Source of the DNA: an uncultured Clostridia bacterium
GTDB taxonomy: Bacteria > Bacillota > Clostridia > Oscillospirales > Oscillospiraceae
NCBI GenBank assembly: GCA_946531435.1
Contig: CAMNAO010000013.1
Span: 1 to 37,067 of the forward strand
Length of the DNA: 37,067 bases
Reading direction: 5' to 3'
In this document: in pieces, positions 16,009 through 24,168 of the stretch
Numbering within the stretch: position 1 is the stretch's first letter
Layout: each line of letters starts with the position of its first letter
Notes under the pieces: model-generated
The model's input: the letters and a program-made list of their open reading frames with translations, nothing else
What the model was told of the DNA's origin: nothing
Database searches by the model: none
Made by a program: the position numbers and the translations under genes

Positions 16009-17976
16009 GTGAAACCCAAAGGAATCCGAAGAAGAGATCTGGGCTTTTACGCCCTCATCCTCATCATCCTTCTCAGCGTCCTGTATCTTATGAGCCACCA
16101 GACCAAGACCGTGGCAGAGGTGGATTACAATGAGATGCGCCGCCTTTTTGAGGAGGAGCAGGTGGAAAGCTTTGTCCTGGACGACGGCTATGTGGAGATG
16201 AAGCTCCGGGAGGAATACAAGGATACCCATCTGAAGAACGCCACCCATCAGCTCTATAATGTCAGTATTTTCTATAATGATATGTCCGAGCTGATCGATG
16301 AGCAGCGCGCCTCCGGCATTCTCACCGACTATAACTATGAGGTGACCTGGAACCCCTGGTGGCTCCAGATGGTGCCCTATCTCCTGGCCTTTGTTGTGCT
16401 GTTTGTGGCCTGGTTCTTTATTATGAACCGGTCCGCCGGCGGCGCGGGGAATGCCGCCATGTTCGGCAGGGCCCGCACCACCACCCTCAGCGAGGATAGG
16501 AACAAGGTCACCTTCGCTGACGTGGCCGGCGCCGATGAGGAGAAGGCCGAGCTTCAGGAGATCGTGGATTTCCTGAAGGACCCCCGGAAGTATATCGAGC
16601 TGGGCGCCCGTATGCCCAAGGGCGTGCTGCTGGTGGGCCCTCCGGGTACCGGCAAGACCCTGCTGGCCAAGGCCGTGGCCGGGGAGGCGGGGGTCCGCTT
16701 CCTCTCCATTTCCGGTTCCGACTTTGTGGAGCTCTATGTGGGCGTGGGCGCCAGCCGCGTCCGGGATCTGTTTGAACAGGCCAAGAAGGCCGCTCCTGCC
16801 ATCATTTTCATCGATGAGATCGACGCCGTGGGCCGCCAGAGAGGCGCCGGCCTGGGCGGCGGCCACGATGAACGGGAGCAGACCCTGAACCAGCTGCTGG
16901 TGGAGATGGACGGCTTCGGCACCAACGAGGGCGTCATCGTCATGGCGGCCACCAACCGGGTGGATATCCTGGACAGCGCTCTCATGCGTCCCGGCCGCTT
17001 TGACCGCCGGGTCTATGTGGGCATGCCGGATATCAAGGGCCGCGAGGCGATTCTGAAGGTCCACGCCCGCAACAAGAAGCTGGCGGAGGACGTGAATCTT
17101 TCCTATGTGGCCAAGACCACCATCGGCTTTACCGGCGCGGATCTGGAGAACCTTCTGAATGAGGCCGCCATCCTCACCGCCCGCCGGAAGAAGATGTTCA
17201 TCACCATGCGGGAGATCGAGGAGGCCACCATCAAGATCGTTGCCGGGCCCGAGAAAAAGAGCCACGTGGTCACAGAAAAGGCCCGCCGCCTCACCGCCTA
17301 TCACGAGGCGGGTCACGCTGTCTCCTCTTATTTCCTGCCGGGCTCCGACCCCGTGCATCAGATCACCATCGTCCCCCACGGCTCCGCCGGCGGTATGACC
17401 ATCTACCGTCCGGAGGAGGACAAGGATTTCGTGGCCATGGGCGATATGCTCAATGAGATCGTCCGTATGCTGGGCGGTCGGATTGCAGAGAAGCTGACCA
17501 TGGACGACATTTCCACCGGCGCAAGCAATGATATCCAGCGGGCCACCCAGATTGCCCGCAGCATCGTCACCCGCTACGGTATGAGCAAGGTGCTGGGCCC
17601 TGTTCAGTACGAAGGGGATGACACGGTGTTCATCGGCCGGGATTACGGCCACACAAAAGCCTACTCCGAGAAGACTGCCGCCGAGATCGACGATGAGGTC
17701 CGCCGCATCATGCAGGAGGCTGCGGAGAGATGCGAGACCATCCTTACGGAGAATATGGGCCTTCTCACCACCGTGGCGGAATACCTGCTGGAGAATGAGA
17801 CCATGGACGGCGACACCTTCAAGCAGCTCTGCGACGCCGTAGCCGGGGTGGAGAGCCTGCCGGAGGCGGAGACTCCCGCCCAGGCTGAGCCTGCCGCAAA
17901 GACGGATGCCTCTCCGGAAGAGGGGAATGCGGCGCAGGCCCCGGTGCCCAACGATGAGCCGGAAAACAACGAGTGA
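16009..17976 (+). CDS. ftsH: ATP-dependent zinc metalloprotease FtsH
   Basis: A 655-aa membrane AAA+ protease for quality control and regulated proteolysis. Two transmembrane helices (about residues 10-28 and 121-140) flank an extracytoplasmic domain. Walker A is GPPGTGKT (210-217), Walker B IIFIDEID (Asp269-Glu270), the second region of homology [11 protein letters not shown], and the zinc protease site HEAGH (432-436). The tail after about 615 is Ala/Glu/Pro-rich. The start is GTG at 16009 with AAAGGAAG upstream. It ends the tilS-hpt-ftsH run. Confidence 0.96.
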   Translation: MKPKGIRRRDLGFYALILIILLSVLYLMSHQTKTVAEVDYNEMRRLFEEEQVESFVLDDGYVEMKLREEYKDTHLKNATHQLYNVSIFYNDMSELIDEQRASGILTDYNYEVTWNPWWLQMVPYLLAFVVLFVAWFFIMNRSAGGAGNAAMFGRARTTTLSEDRNKVTFADVAGADEEKAELQEIVDFLKDPRKYIELGARMPKGVLLVGPPGTGKTLLAKAVAGEAGVRFLSISGSDFVELYVGVGASRVRDLFEQAKKAAPAIIFIDEIDAVGRQRGAGLGGGHDEREQTLNQLLVEMDGFGTNEGVIVMAATNRVDILDSALMRPGRFDRRVYVGMPDIKGREAILKVHARNKKLAEDVNLSYVAKTTIGFTGADLENLLNEAAILTARRKKMFITMREIEEATIKIVAGPEKKSHVVTEKARRLTAYHEAGHAVSSYFLPGSDPVHQITIVPHGSAGGMTIYRPEEDKDFVAMGDMLNEIVRMLGGRIAEKLTMDDISTGASNDIQRATQIARSIVTRYGMSKVLGPVQYEGDDTVFIGRDYGHTKAYSEKTAAEIDDEVRRIMQEAAERCETILTENMGLLTTVAEYLLENETMDGDTFKQLCDAVAGVESLPEAETPAQAEPAAKTDASPEEGNAAQAPVPNDEPENNE

Positions 17977-18018
17977 CCCTGTATAAAAACAGTTGAATCG
18001 GATATAGTTGAATCGTAT

Positions 18019-18055
18019 TTTGACCGGGAGACGTCCTTGATGTCTCCCGGTCAAA
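18019..18055. repeat. GGGAGAC hairpin, copy 1 (possible ftsH terminator)
   Basis: A perfect 14-bp stem TTTGACCGGGAGAC / GTCTCCCGGTCAAA around GTCCTTGAT. No T-run follows on the plus strand, so termination of ftsH is only possible. The same CCGGGAGAC...GTCTCCCGG core recurs at 18347-18373. Confidence 0.7.
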
Positions 18056-18144
18056 CTGCAGACAACGGCCTGTGGCCGGGATCCATAGGCTCAAGGACTG
18101 GTGTTTTTCAGGGTTTCCCCTCGCAAAGAATGCCTGATCCTGAC

Positions 18145-18168
18145 GTAGGGGCGGCTATCAGCCGCCCG
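18145..18168 (+). repeat. GTAGGGG hairpin unit 1
   Basis: GTAG foot, stem GGGCGGCT / AGCCGCCC, loop ATC. Plus orientation. Confidence 0.75.
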
Positions 18169-18257
18169 ATAACAAAGTGAACTATCCGAATCCATGCACG
18201 TAATTACTATCTTATTTCTATATTTGCACATTTTTCGCAATTTTCCGGGTTCCTGCG

Positions 18258-18281
18258 CGGGCGGCTGATAGCCGCCCCTAC
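18258..18281 (-). repeat. GTAGGGG hairpin unit 2
   Basis: Inverted unit: stem GGGCGGCT / AGCCGCCC, loop GAT, with foot CTAC on the right. Exact mirror of unit 1. Confidence 0.75.
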
Positions 18282-18346
18282 GGTGCCTGGGGAAATACCT
18301 GCGTTTGCGTGTTCCTTCTCATCATCCGGGCTTTATCTGCACGCTC

Positions 18347-18380
18347 CCGGGAGACGCATTTGACGTCTCCCGGTGTTTTT
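18347..18380 (+). terminator. GGGAGAC hairpin, copy 2, with T-tail
   Basis: Stem CCGGGAGACG / CGTCTCCCGG around CATTTGA, followed by TGTTTTT. It looks like an intrinsic terminator 79 bp before the tannase start and is related to copy 1 at 18019-18055. Confidence 0.65.
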
Positions 18381-18385
18381 CTATC

Positions 18386-18414
18386 TTGCAGATTATGAAG
18401 CTTTATAGTAATAT
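18386..18414 (+). promoter_or_regulatory. Putative promoter of the tannase-like gene
   Basis: TTGCAG (18386-18391), 17 nt, TAATAT (18409-18414), just after the hairpin terminator and 45 bp before the ATG. The -35 is weak. Confidence 0.4.
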
Positions 18415-18458
18415 ATGTATCGTAATCACCAATGCTGATTCGATCAGGAGGATACACA

Positions 18459-20126
18459 ATGGAGTTTCGCATCGTAAACGATACAATGGACCTTTCCCGG
18501 CTGAAGGATGCATGGACTTTCGATGAGAAGGTTCAGGTCTGGTGCCTGGAGGACGTCCTGTATACGGACAAAGCCACTGCCCCCGCTTTTCAGCGGCTTT
18601 CCATCTTTGTCCCGGCGCCCTACATGTCCGCCCCCGGCGTGATCGCCCCCCGGGGGGAGATGAACGGCTATACCGCCGCCGCCGCGCCGGTGATTTTCGA
18701 GAACAATTCCGCCGGGTATATGCAGATGCCCAACACCTGGCTGGGCGGACCCCGCTGCTATGCGCAGCAGTATCTGGAGCGGGGCTATATCTATGTGAGC
18801 AGCGGCTGCCGCGGCCATGATTCCGTGGATGCTGAGGGCAGACCTTGCGGTAAGGCGCCCTGGACCCTGGTGGATCTGAAGACCGCCATCCGCTTTCTGC
18901 GCCACAACCGGACAGCCTTGCCCGGTAACTTTGATAAGATCGTCTCCGTGGGCTGGAGCGCCGGCGGCGCCATGTCAAGTCTTTTGGGTGTGACCGGCAA
19001 CAGTCCGGATTACGACGCCTATCTTGCGGCCAACGGCGCCTTTATGGAGGAGCGGGATGACGTCTTCGCCGCCCAGATCTATTGCCCCATCATCGATCTG
19101 GAGCATGCCAGCGCCGCTTATGAGTGGTGCTTCGGCGCCAGCACGGAGTCCGAGGACAACATGGAAGGTCCCGGAAGAGAATTGACAGACTTTGAAAAGG
19201 CCATCTCTCAGGAATTGAGAAAAGAGTATGTAAACTATTTTAATAAACTCGGCTTGAAGGACCCCGTCTCCGGAGAGCCCTTCACCCTGACCGAAGACGG
19301 CCGGGGAGGTCCGGCCTATGACTATCTCATGGGCCGCCTCAATGGAGCTGCCGCCAAGTATCTCAGAAAGCTGGCTGCAGGGGAGCTTGCGGTGGAGGCC
19401 ACGCCCGAGACCTACATCTCCGGGGAATATCAGCAGCCGACCAGGCCCAAACACTTCCTCCGCAATGCCAACAGCCACCACGCCGGTGTTCCGATGGAGA
19501 ATCGCCCCCGCAAAAGCCTGGGTGAAATGATGATCGAGGCACAGAACGAACGGCGGGCGGATTTCCGACATGATGATCTGGTGCTGGTCCCCGGCAGCAA
19601 CAAGCGCTCCTGGCTCAGCTGGGATGGCGAAACGGCCAGGGTCAGTGACCTGGACAGTTATGTTTTAGCCCACCGCAAACGGATGAAGGGCTGTCCCTCC
19701 TTCGATGATCTGCAGCTGAAGACCCCGGAGAACTCCGAGTTTGGTACAGCCGAGACTCCCAGGCTTCACTTTGATTCCTTCCTGCCGGAGATCCTCCGTC
19801 GGCTCGGCACTTCTTATCCACGGGAGACGGCGGCTCTGCTTCCGGCCTATGAAGCCCTTGACGGGGATCACGCCCTGCAGGAGCGAATCCGGATCCTGAA
19901 CCCCCTCGCCGCCATCCGGGCGGGGCAGGGGACCCTTGCCGAGAAGTTCCGCATCCGGGTGGGCGCCCAGGACGCGGATACCAGCTTCTCCATGTCCATG
20001 GTCCTGGCGGTGATGCTCATGAACGCTGGCAAAGCTGTGGACTATGAGCTGGTCTGGGATCAGCCTCATACCGAGGCGGATTACCCCGGCGAGGTCTGTG
20101 ACTGGATCGAGGAAATCGTCAAATAA
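18459..20126 (+). CDS. Subtype-B tannase-like esterase (alpha/beta hydrolase)
   Basis: A 555-aa protein closely patterned on the Lactobacillus subtype-B tannases, which hydrolyse galloyl esters. Shared stretches include MNGYTAAAAPVIFENN, KAPWTLVDLKTAIRFLR, FDKIVSVGWSAGGAMSSLLG, a DLDSYVLAHRKRMKGCPSFD segment and the C-terminal FRIRVGAQDADTSFSM. The catalytic triad is placed at Ser167 (GWSAGG elbow), Asp507 (DADTSF) and His537 (DQPHTEADY). No signal peptide is seen, so it is probably cytoplasmic. AGGAGG precedes the ATG. Its own promoter and flanking terminators make it a single-gene unit. Compared with the Lactobacillus enzymes it is longer, with extra sequence around 240-370. True gallate-ester activity is inferred; another phenolic or acyl esterase remains possible. 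Confidence 0.82.
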   Translation: MEFRIVNDTMDLSRLKDAWTFDEKVQVWCLEDVLYTDKATAPAFQRLSIFVPAPYMSAPGVIAPRGEMNGYTAAAAPVIFENNSAGYMQMPNTWLGGPRCYAQQYLERGYIYVSSGCRGHDSVDAEGRPCGKAPWTLVDLKTAIRFLRHNRTALPGNFDKIVSVGWSAGGAMSSLLGVTGNSPDYDAYLAANGAFMEERDDVFAAQIYCPIIDLEHASAAYEWCFGASTESEDNMEGPGRELTDFEKAISQELRKEYVNYFNKLGLKDPVSGEPFTLTEDGRGGPAYDYLMGRLNGAAAKYLRKLAAGELAVEATPETYISGEYQQPTRPKHFLRNANSHHAGVPMENRPRKSLGEMMIEAQNERRADFRHDDLVLVPGSNKRSWLSWDGETARVSDLDSYVLAHRKRMKGCPSFDDLQLKTPENSEFGTAETPRLHFDSFLPEILRRLGTSYPRETAALLPAYEALDGDHALQERIRILNPLAAIRAGQGTLAEKFRIRVGAQDADTSFSMSMVLAVMLMNAGKAVDYELVWDQPHTEADYPGEVCDWIEEIVK

Positions 20127-20140
20127 GAGAGAAAAGTTAT

Positions 20141-20177
20141 AAAGCCCGGCCGACGGAGCGCCGTCGGCCGGGCTTTT
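20141..20177 (+). terminator. Terminator of the tannase-like gene
   Basis: AAAGCCCGGCCGACGG - agcg - CCGTCGGCCGGGCTTTT: a perfect 16-bp stem ending in T's, just before the next gene's ribosome site. Confidence 0.92.
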
Positions 20178-20193
20178 CCAAAAGGAGAGTACA

Positions 20194-21147
20194 ATGACAA
20201 AAAAAGAGCAAGTCCTTGCGGTATTGGCAGGGGAGAAGCCGGACCGGGCCCCGGCCTGCTTCTCCGTCCATTTTCCCCGGCGGGAGGCCTTCGGAGAGGC
20301 CGCGGTGAAGGCCCACCTCCGCTTCTATCGGGAGACGGGCGTAGACATTCTGAAGGTGATGAATGAGAACCTGGTACCCTTCATCGGGGAGTATGACGGG
20401 GCCGCCGCCTGGGAGCGGGTCCTGCCCGCCGGTGCGGAGCGTTCCTTTATCGAGGCCCAGGCAGAGCTCATCCGCCGCCTGCGGCAGGAGGAGCCGGACG
20501 CCTACCTTCTGGGAACGGTCCACGGCGTCACCGCCGGCCTCATCCACACCCTGGAGCCGGGATATGGCTATGCGCCGGTGCGGGAGCTCCTGGTCCGTGC
20601 CTTCCGCTCAGAGCCGGAGGCCCTCCTGGCCGCGGCGGAGCGGGTGACGGACGCCATGTGTGAGCTGGTGCGGCGGGCGGTGGCCGCCGGCTGTGACGGG
20701 ATCTACTACGCCGCCCTGGGCGGCGAGACGCGATACTTCAGCGATGAAGAATTCAATCGCCTCATCAGGCCTCTGGATCTCCGGATCCTGAAGGAGATCC
20801 GTTCCTCCGGCGCCCATGTTTTCCTGCATATCTGCAAGGACGGCCTGCGAATGGAGCGCTATCGGGATTATGGCCCCTTCTGCGACGTGGTCAACTGGGG
20901 CGTATATGAGGCCCCCTTCTCCCTGGAGGAGGGGAGACGTCTCTTCCCCAAGGCCAGAATCCTGGGAGGGCTGCCCAATCATGACGGCCCCCTCACCTCC
21001 GGGAGCGACCCGGCTCTTGTCCGGGAGGTGCGCCGCATCGCTGCCTATTTTGGGGAGGAACCCTTCCTTCTGGGCGCGGACTGTACGCTGCCGACAGATC
21101 TGCCCCTCCAGCGCATCCGCACCGCCATCGACGCCCTTCGTGGTTAA
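20194..21147 (+). CDS. Uroporphyrinogen-decarboxylase-family protein with MtaA-type zinc site
   Basis: A 317-aa (beta/alpha)8 protein of the URO-D superfamily, with KPDRAPACFSVHFP at the start and GADCTLPTDLPLQRIRTAI at the end. The pattern His212-x-Cys214 (FLHICKDG) ... Cys297 (LGADC) reproduces the zinc-binding H-x-C-xn-C motif of corrinoid:thiol methyltransferases such as MtaA/MtbA, which haem-synthesis HemE lacks. It is therefore more likely a methyltransferase acting with a corrinoid protein, or a related thiol-methylation enzyme, than a haem enzyme. No corrinoid protein or methyltransferase partner lies beside it. AAAGGAG precedes the ATG. Confidence 0.78.
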   Translation: MTKKEQVLAVLAGEKPDRAPACFSVHFPRREAFGEAAVKAHLRFYRETGVDILKVMNENLVPFIGEYDGAAAWERVLPAGAERSFIEAQAELIRRLRQEEPDAYLLGTVHGVTAGLIHTLEPGYGYAPVRELLVRAFRSEPEALLAAAERVTDAMCELVRRAVAAGCDGIYYAALGGETRYFSDEEFNRLIRPLDLRILKEIRSSGAHVFLHICKDGLRMERYRDYGPFCDVVNWGVYEAPFSLEEGRRLFPKARILGGLPNHDGPLTSGSDPALVREVRRIAAYFGEEPFLLGADCTLPTDLPLQRIRTAIDALRG

Positions 21148-21151
21148 GGCT

Positions 21152-22027
21152 TCACTCCTGCCGCTCACCAAGGATCCGCTGATGGATCCCCTCGCCGTCT
21201 CCGTAGTCCTCCAGAAAGCTGTGGAGGGTCCCGCCCGTCTTGTAACCGGGGAAGGTCTCGATGTTGACGGCGTGAATGCTGTTGAAAATGCTGTTTTCGA
21301 TGTTGGGATTCTCCTTTTTCAGCTCCCGCAGGAGGGCCTTGATCTCCTGGCGCTTGCGGCTTCCCGCGGCGTCCGGCCCCTCCTCGGTAAAGCGGCAGGC
21401 GCATTGCAGAAAGCTCAAATTGTTTGAGCGGCACCAGGCGATGATGTCGTCCTCATGGACGCAGTAGAGGGGGCGAATAAGCTCCATGCCGGCAAAGTTC
21501 TGGCTCTTCAGCTTGGGGATCATGGCCTGCAGCTGAGATCCGTAGAACATGCTCAGCACCGTGGTCTCAATGACGTCGGAGAAGTGATGCCCCAGGGCGA
21601 TCTTGCTGCAGCCCAGCTCCTGAGCCTTGCTGTAGAGAAAGCCCCGGCGCATCTTGGCGCAGAGGTAGCAGGGGGAGCGGTCCGTCCTATCCGTCACGTC
21701 AAAGATGTTGCTGTCGAAAACGGTAATGGGGATCTGCAGCTTCTCCGCGTTCTCCAGGATCCTTTGGCGGTTGGGGGCGCTGTAGCCGGGATCCATCACG
21801 AGATAGGTGAGCTCGAAGGGAAAGCGGCTGTGCCGCTGCAGCAGCTGCATCAGCTTGGCCAATAGCATGGAGTCCTTCCCGCCGGAGATGCAGACCGCGA
21901 TCCTGTCCCCCGGGGAGATCAGCTCATAGCGGTTGATGGCGGAGAGGAAGGGGCTCCAAAGCCTCTCCCGATAGGTTTTGGTGATGCTGCGCTCCACCTC
22001 CTGGATATAGCTGCGCTCCTTTTCCAT
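21152..22027 (-). CDS. TtcA-like PP-loop tRNA-thiolation family protein
   Basis: A 291-aa N-type ATP pyrophosphatase. The PP-loop is SGGKDS (48-53). A C-x2-C pair (SPCYLCAKMRRG) in the middle and a C-x-C pair (LQCACRF) near the C-terminus suit the Fe-S cluster of TtcA-type tRNA 2-thiocytidine synthases, though the second pair is C-x-C rather than C-x2-C. ALGHHFSDVIETTVLSMFYG is the usual adenylation-site segment. I chose the ATG at 22027 because GGGAGGGG precedes it; the ORF extends 13 codons further with no ribosome site. It converges with the URO-D gene with only a few bases between. The exact tRNA target is not readable. Confidence 0.8.
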   Translation of the reverse strand: MEKERSYIQEVERSITKTYRERLWSPFLSAINRYELISPGDRIAVCISGGKDSMLLAKLMQLLQRHSRFPFELTYLVMDPGYSAPNRQRILENAEKLQIPITVFDSNIFDVTDRTDRSPCYLCAKMRRGFLYSKAQELGCSKIALGHHFSDVIETTVLSMFYGSQLQAMIPKLKSQNFAGMELIRPLYCVHEDDIIAWCRSNNLSFLQCACRFTEEGPDAAGSRKRQEIKALLRELKKENPNIENSIFNSIHAVNIETFPGYKTGGTLHSFLEDYGDGEGIHQRILGERQE

Positions 22028-22093
22028 GGGCCCCTCCCGAAAATGATCTCTGGGCAAGCATACCATTCCCGGCGGCGGAAATCAAGCCTGCCC

Positions 22094-22122
22094 TTGCCCC
22101 AAACCCGGATCCATGCTATACT
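22094..22122 (+). promoter_or_regulatory. Putative promoter of the second MATE gene
   Basis: TTGCCC (22094-22099), 17 nt, TATACT (22117-22122). The leader to the ATG would be about 78 nt and is structured. Confidence 0.6.
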
Positions 22123-22143
22123 GTGCGGGCATGTTTATGAAAA

Positions 22144-22202
22144 CGGACGCCGCAGCTTGTTCAAAGCGGCACCGTCCGGCTAAGCGGCGGCGCTTTGGAG
22201 GA
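22144..22202 (+). promoter_or_regulatory. Leader with two mutually exclusive stems before the MATE gene
   Basis: Stem 1: CGGAC-GCCGC (22144-22153) with GCGGC (22166-22170) and GTCCG (22174-22178). Stem 2: CAAAGCG (22162-22168) with CGCTTTG (22191-22197), which touches the ribosome site GGAGGA (22197-22202). They share 22166-22168 and cannot form together, so an on/off translational switch is possible. Pairing is seen; regulation is inferred. Confidence 0.4.
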
Positions 22203-22206
22203 AGAA

Positions 22207-23610
22207 ATGTCATTGGTTACGCGTTGGAGGGCCCGGTTTAACCGGGCGATGTTGGGAACGGTGTTCACCCTTGCCTGGCCGACCATGCTGGAGCAGGTGA
22301 TGCATACTGCGGTACAGTATATCGACACGGCCATGGTGGGCTCCCTGGGGACCACGGCCACGGCCGCGGTGGGCTCCACCGCCACCGTAAACTGGCTGGT
22401 GGGCAGCACGGTCTCCGCCTTCGGGGTGGGCTTTCTCGCCTATATCTCCCAGGCCTACGGCGCCGGGGAGCGGGAAAGAGCCAAAAAGGCCGTGGCCCAG
22501 TCGGTGCTGATGGTGCTGGTGATCGGCCTTCTGACCACCGCCCTGACTCTGGCCCTCAGCTCCCGGGTGCCGGTGTGGATGCAGGTGGACCCGGCCATTC
22601 GGGGCCTGGCCTCCCGCTATTTTTTTATCCTTTATCTGCCGATGCTGCCCAGGGCCGCGTCGATGATCTTCGGCACGGTACTGCGGGCGGTGGGGGATAC
22701 CAAGACCCCCATGAAAAACGGGATCGCGGTGAATCTCATCAACGTGACGCTGAACTTCCTGCTCATCTATGAGCCGCGGCGCGTCTCCCTGCTGGGCCTC
22801 TCGCTTCCTGTCTGGGGCGCAGGCCTGGGGGTGGTGGGCGCCGCCGTGGCCAGCGCCGTCTCCTTCCTGGTGGGCGGCCTTGTCATGACCATCACCATCT
22901 ACCGCCATCCCGAGATCTCGCCCCGCGGCCGGTCTCTGAAGCCGGACCCCGGTGTGCTGAAGCCCTGTCTCCGGGTGGCCTTCCCCAACATGCTGCAGCG
23001 CTTCGGCGCTTCTCTGGGCTATGTGGCCTTCGCGGCCATGATCAACTCCCTGGGGGCCGTGTCCACCGCCGCCCATACCGTGGCCAATACGGTGGAATCC
23101 GCCTTCTATATCCCCGGCTACGGCATGATGACCGCCGCCGCCACCCTGACGGGCAACGCCATCGGCGCACGGGATCGAAAACGCCTGGGGGATCTGGCGG
23201 TGGTGATCCTGACGCTGGAGGTGGGGATGATGATCTTCTCCGGCGCCCTGCTCTTTGCCTTCGCCCCCAGAATGGTGGGCATTTTCAGCCGGGATGAGGC
23301 GGTGATTCGCCTGGGGAGCACCGTTCTTCGCATGGTGGCCTGTTCCGAGCCCTTCTATGGCGTCTCCATCGTCATCGAAGGCATGCTCCAGGGGGCGGGG
23401 AAGACGGTGGTGCCCTTCGTCTTTAACATCTCCGGCATGTGGGGCGTCCGCATCCTGGGGACCTTCCTCTGTACACAGATCCTGGGCCTTGGCCTGGCGG
23501 CGGCCTGGGGCTGTATGATCGCACATAATCTGCTGCTCTTTGTCCTTTATGTAATCTATTACCGCAGCGGCCGCTGGAATCCGCTGAACCATACTTTGGC
23601 GACGGCGTGA
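22207..23610 (+). CDS. MATE-family efflux transporter (second)
   Basis: A 467-aa polytopic membrane protein of the MATE family. Signatures include LAWPTMLEQVMHTAVQYIDT at the N-terminus, GTVLRAVGDTKTPMKN closing the first half and EGMLQGAGKTVVPF in the second. It belongs to a different branch from the pump at 8158-9612, with little direct similarity. I chose the ATG at 22207, which follows GGAGGA; a TTG four codons earlier overlaps that ribosome site. It has its own promoter and a structured leader. No regulator is adjacent. The substrate is unknown. Confidence 0.88.
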   Translation: MSLVTRWRARFNRAMLGTVFTLAWPTMLEQVMHTAVQYIDTAMVGSLGTTATAAVGSTATVNWLVGSTVSAFGVGFLAYISQAYGAGERERAKKAVAQSVLMVLVIGLLTTALTLALSSRVPVWMQVDPAIRGLASRYFFILYLPMLPRAASMIFGTVLRAVGDTKTPMKNGIAVNLINVTLNFLLIYEPRRVSLLGLSLPVWGAGLGVVGAAVASAVSFLVGGLVMTITIYRHPEISPRGRSLKPDPGVLKPCLRVAFPNMLQRFGASLGYVAFAAMINSLGAVSTAAHTVANTVESAFYIPGYGMMTAAATLTGNAIGARDRKRLGDLAVVILTLEVGMMIFSGALLFAFAPRMVGIFSRDEAVIRLGSTVLRMVACSEPFYGVSIVIEGMLQGAGKTVVPFVFNISGMWGVRILGTFLCTQILGLGLAAAWGCMIAHNLLLFVLYVIYYRSGRWNPLNHTLATA

Positions 23611-23713
23611 AAGGGGTCACCGTCGGTCCACTTGCGCCTATAGAATGAGACTGCCTCAAAACGGCTTCTGTCTCCGTACCTCTTGACAGCCTGCGGATCC
23701 TGCACCGTACTCC

Positions 23714-23740
23714 GTAGGGGCGGATCCCTTGATCCGCCCG
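23714..23740 (+). repeat. GTAGGGG hairpin unit 3
   Basis: GTAG foot, stem GGGCGGATC / GATCCGCCC, loop CCTT. Confidence 0.8.
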
Positions 23741-23762
23741 CGATGGGGGACGGGGGATATAT

Positions 23763-23788
23763 GGGACGATGAGGGCATCGTCCCCTAC
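23763..23788 (-). repeat. GTAGGGG hairpin unit 4 (inverted)
   Basis: Stem GGGACGATG / CATCGTCCC with the CTAC foot at the right; the only inverted unit in this island and the only one with A in place of C after GGG. Confidence 0.75.
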
Positions 23789-23817
23789 GGGATCTTCTGC
23801 GTCCTTATTTCTGCCCC

Positions 23818-23841
23818 GTAGGGGCGATCTTTGATCGCCCG
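23818..23841 (+). repeat. GTAGGGG hairpin unit 5
   Basis: GTAG foot, stem GGGCGATC / GATCGCCC, loop TTT. First unit of duplicated block A1 (23818-23974). Confidence 0.8.
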
Positions 23842-23856
23842 CCTGATCAGCACTTT

Positions 23857-23883
23857 GTAGGGGCCGACGCCCTCGACGGCCCG
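23857..23883 (+). repeat. GTAGGGG hairpin unit 6
   Basis: GTAG foot, outer stem GGGCCG / CGGCCC with an A-A mismatch and an inner CG/CG. Second unit of block A1. Confidence 0.7.
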
Positions 23884-23903
23884 CCGTGCCTGCACCGCAC
23901 CCC

Positions 23904-23936
23904 GTAGGGGCGGATCCCTCCGCCTTGATCCGCCCG
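23904..23936 (+). repeat. GTAGGGG hairpin unit 7
   Basis: GTAG foot, stem GGGCGGATC / GATCCGCCC as in unit 3 but with a longer 10-nt loop. Third unit of block A1. Confidence 0.8.
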
Positions 23937-23974
23937 CATCCACCCGCGAAAGAGGCAGAGGACGAGAGACACGG

Positions 23975-24168
23975 ATACACTCCGCGCTAAGAGCCTCGCT
24001 TCGCTCGGTTGCGCAGCGGCGGGCTAAGAGCCTCGCTTCGCTCGGTTGCCCGCCCAGCACGGCGCCTGCGGGCGCTCGTACGGATGTTCGCCACACTCCG
24101 CGCTAAGAGCCGGGCTGCGCCCGGTTGCGCTTCGGATACTCGCCTGCGGGCTCATATGGGGGCTCACA
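23975..24168. repeat. 194-bp insert with triplicated CTAAGAGCC motif
   Basis: CTAAGAGCC occurs at 23987, 24024 and 24103; CACTCCGCGCTAAGAGCC at 23978 and 24094. Each motif is followed by a TCGCTTCGCTCGG-like or GGGCTGCGCCCGG palindromic tail. This stretch separates block A1 from the inverted-repeat element, whereas A2 is joined to its element directly, so it looks inserted. Confidence 0.6.

Larger units (their letters stand above)
18144..18282. repeat. MITE-like element: 25-bp perfect terminal inverted repeats
   Basis: The two ends (18144-18168 and 18258-18282) are exact 25-bp inverted copies beginning CGTAGGGGCGGC. Each end is itself a hairpin of the GTAGGGG family found at 23.7-24.5 kb. 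The AT-rich middle has no ORF. It lies between the two GGGAGAC hairpins in the ftsH-tannase gap. Confidence 0.6.

Noticed and set aside
15892..18054. 720-codon minus-strand ORF
   Set aside because: It is antisense to ftsH, whose domain motifs are complete; the minus reading is His/Gly/Leu-rich with no recognisable domain.
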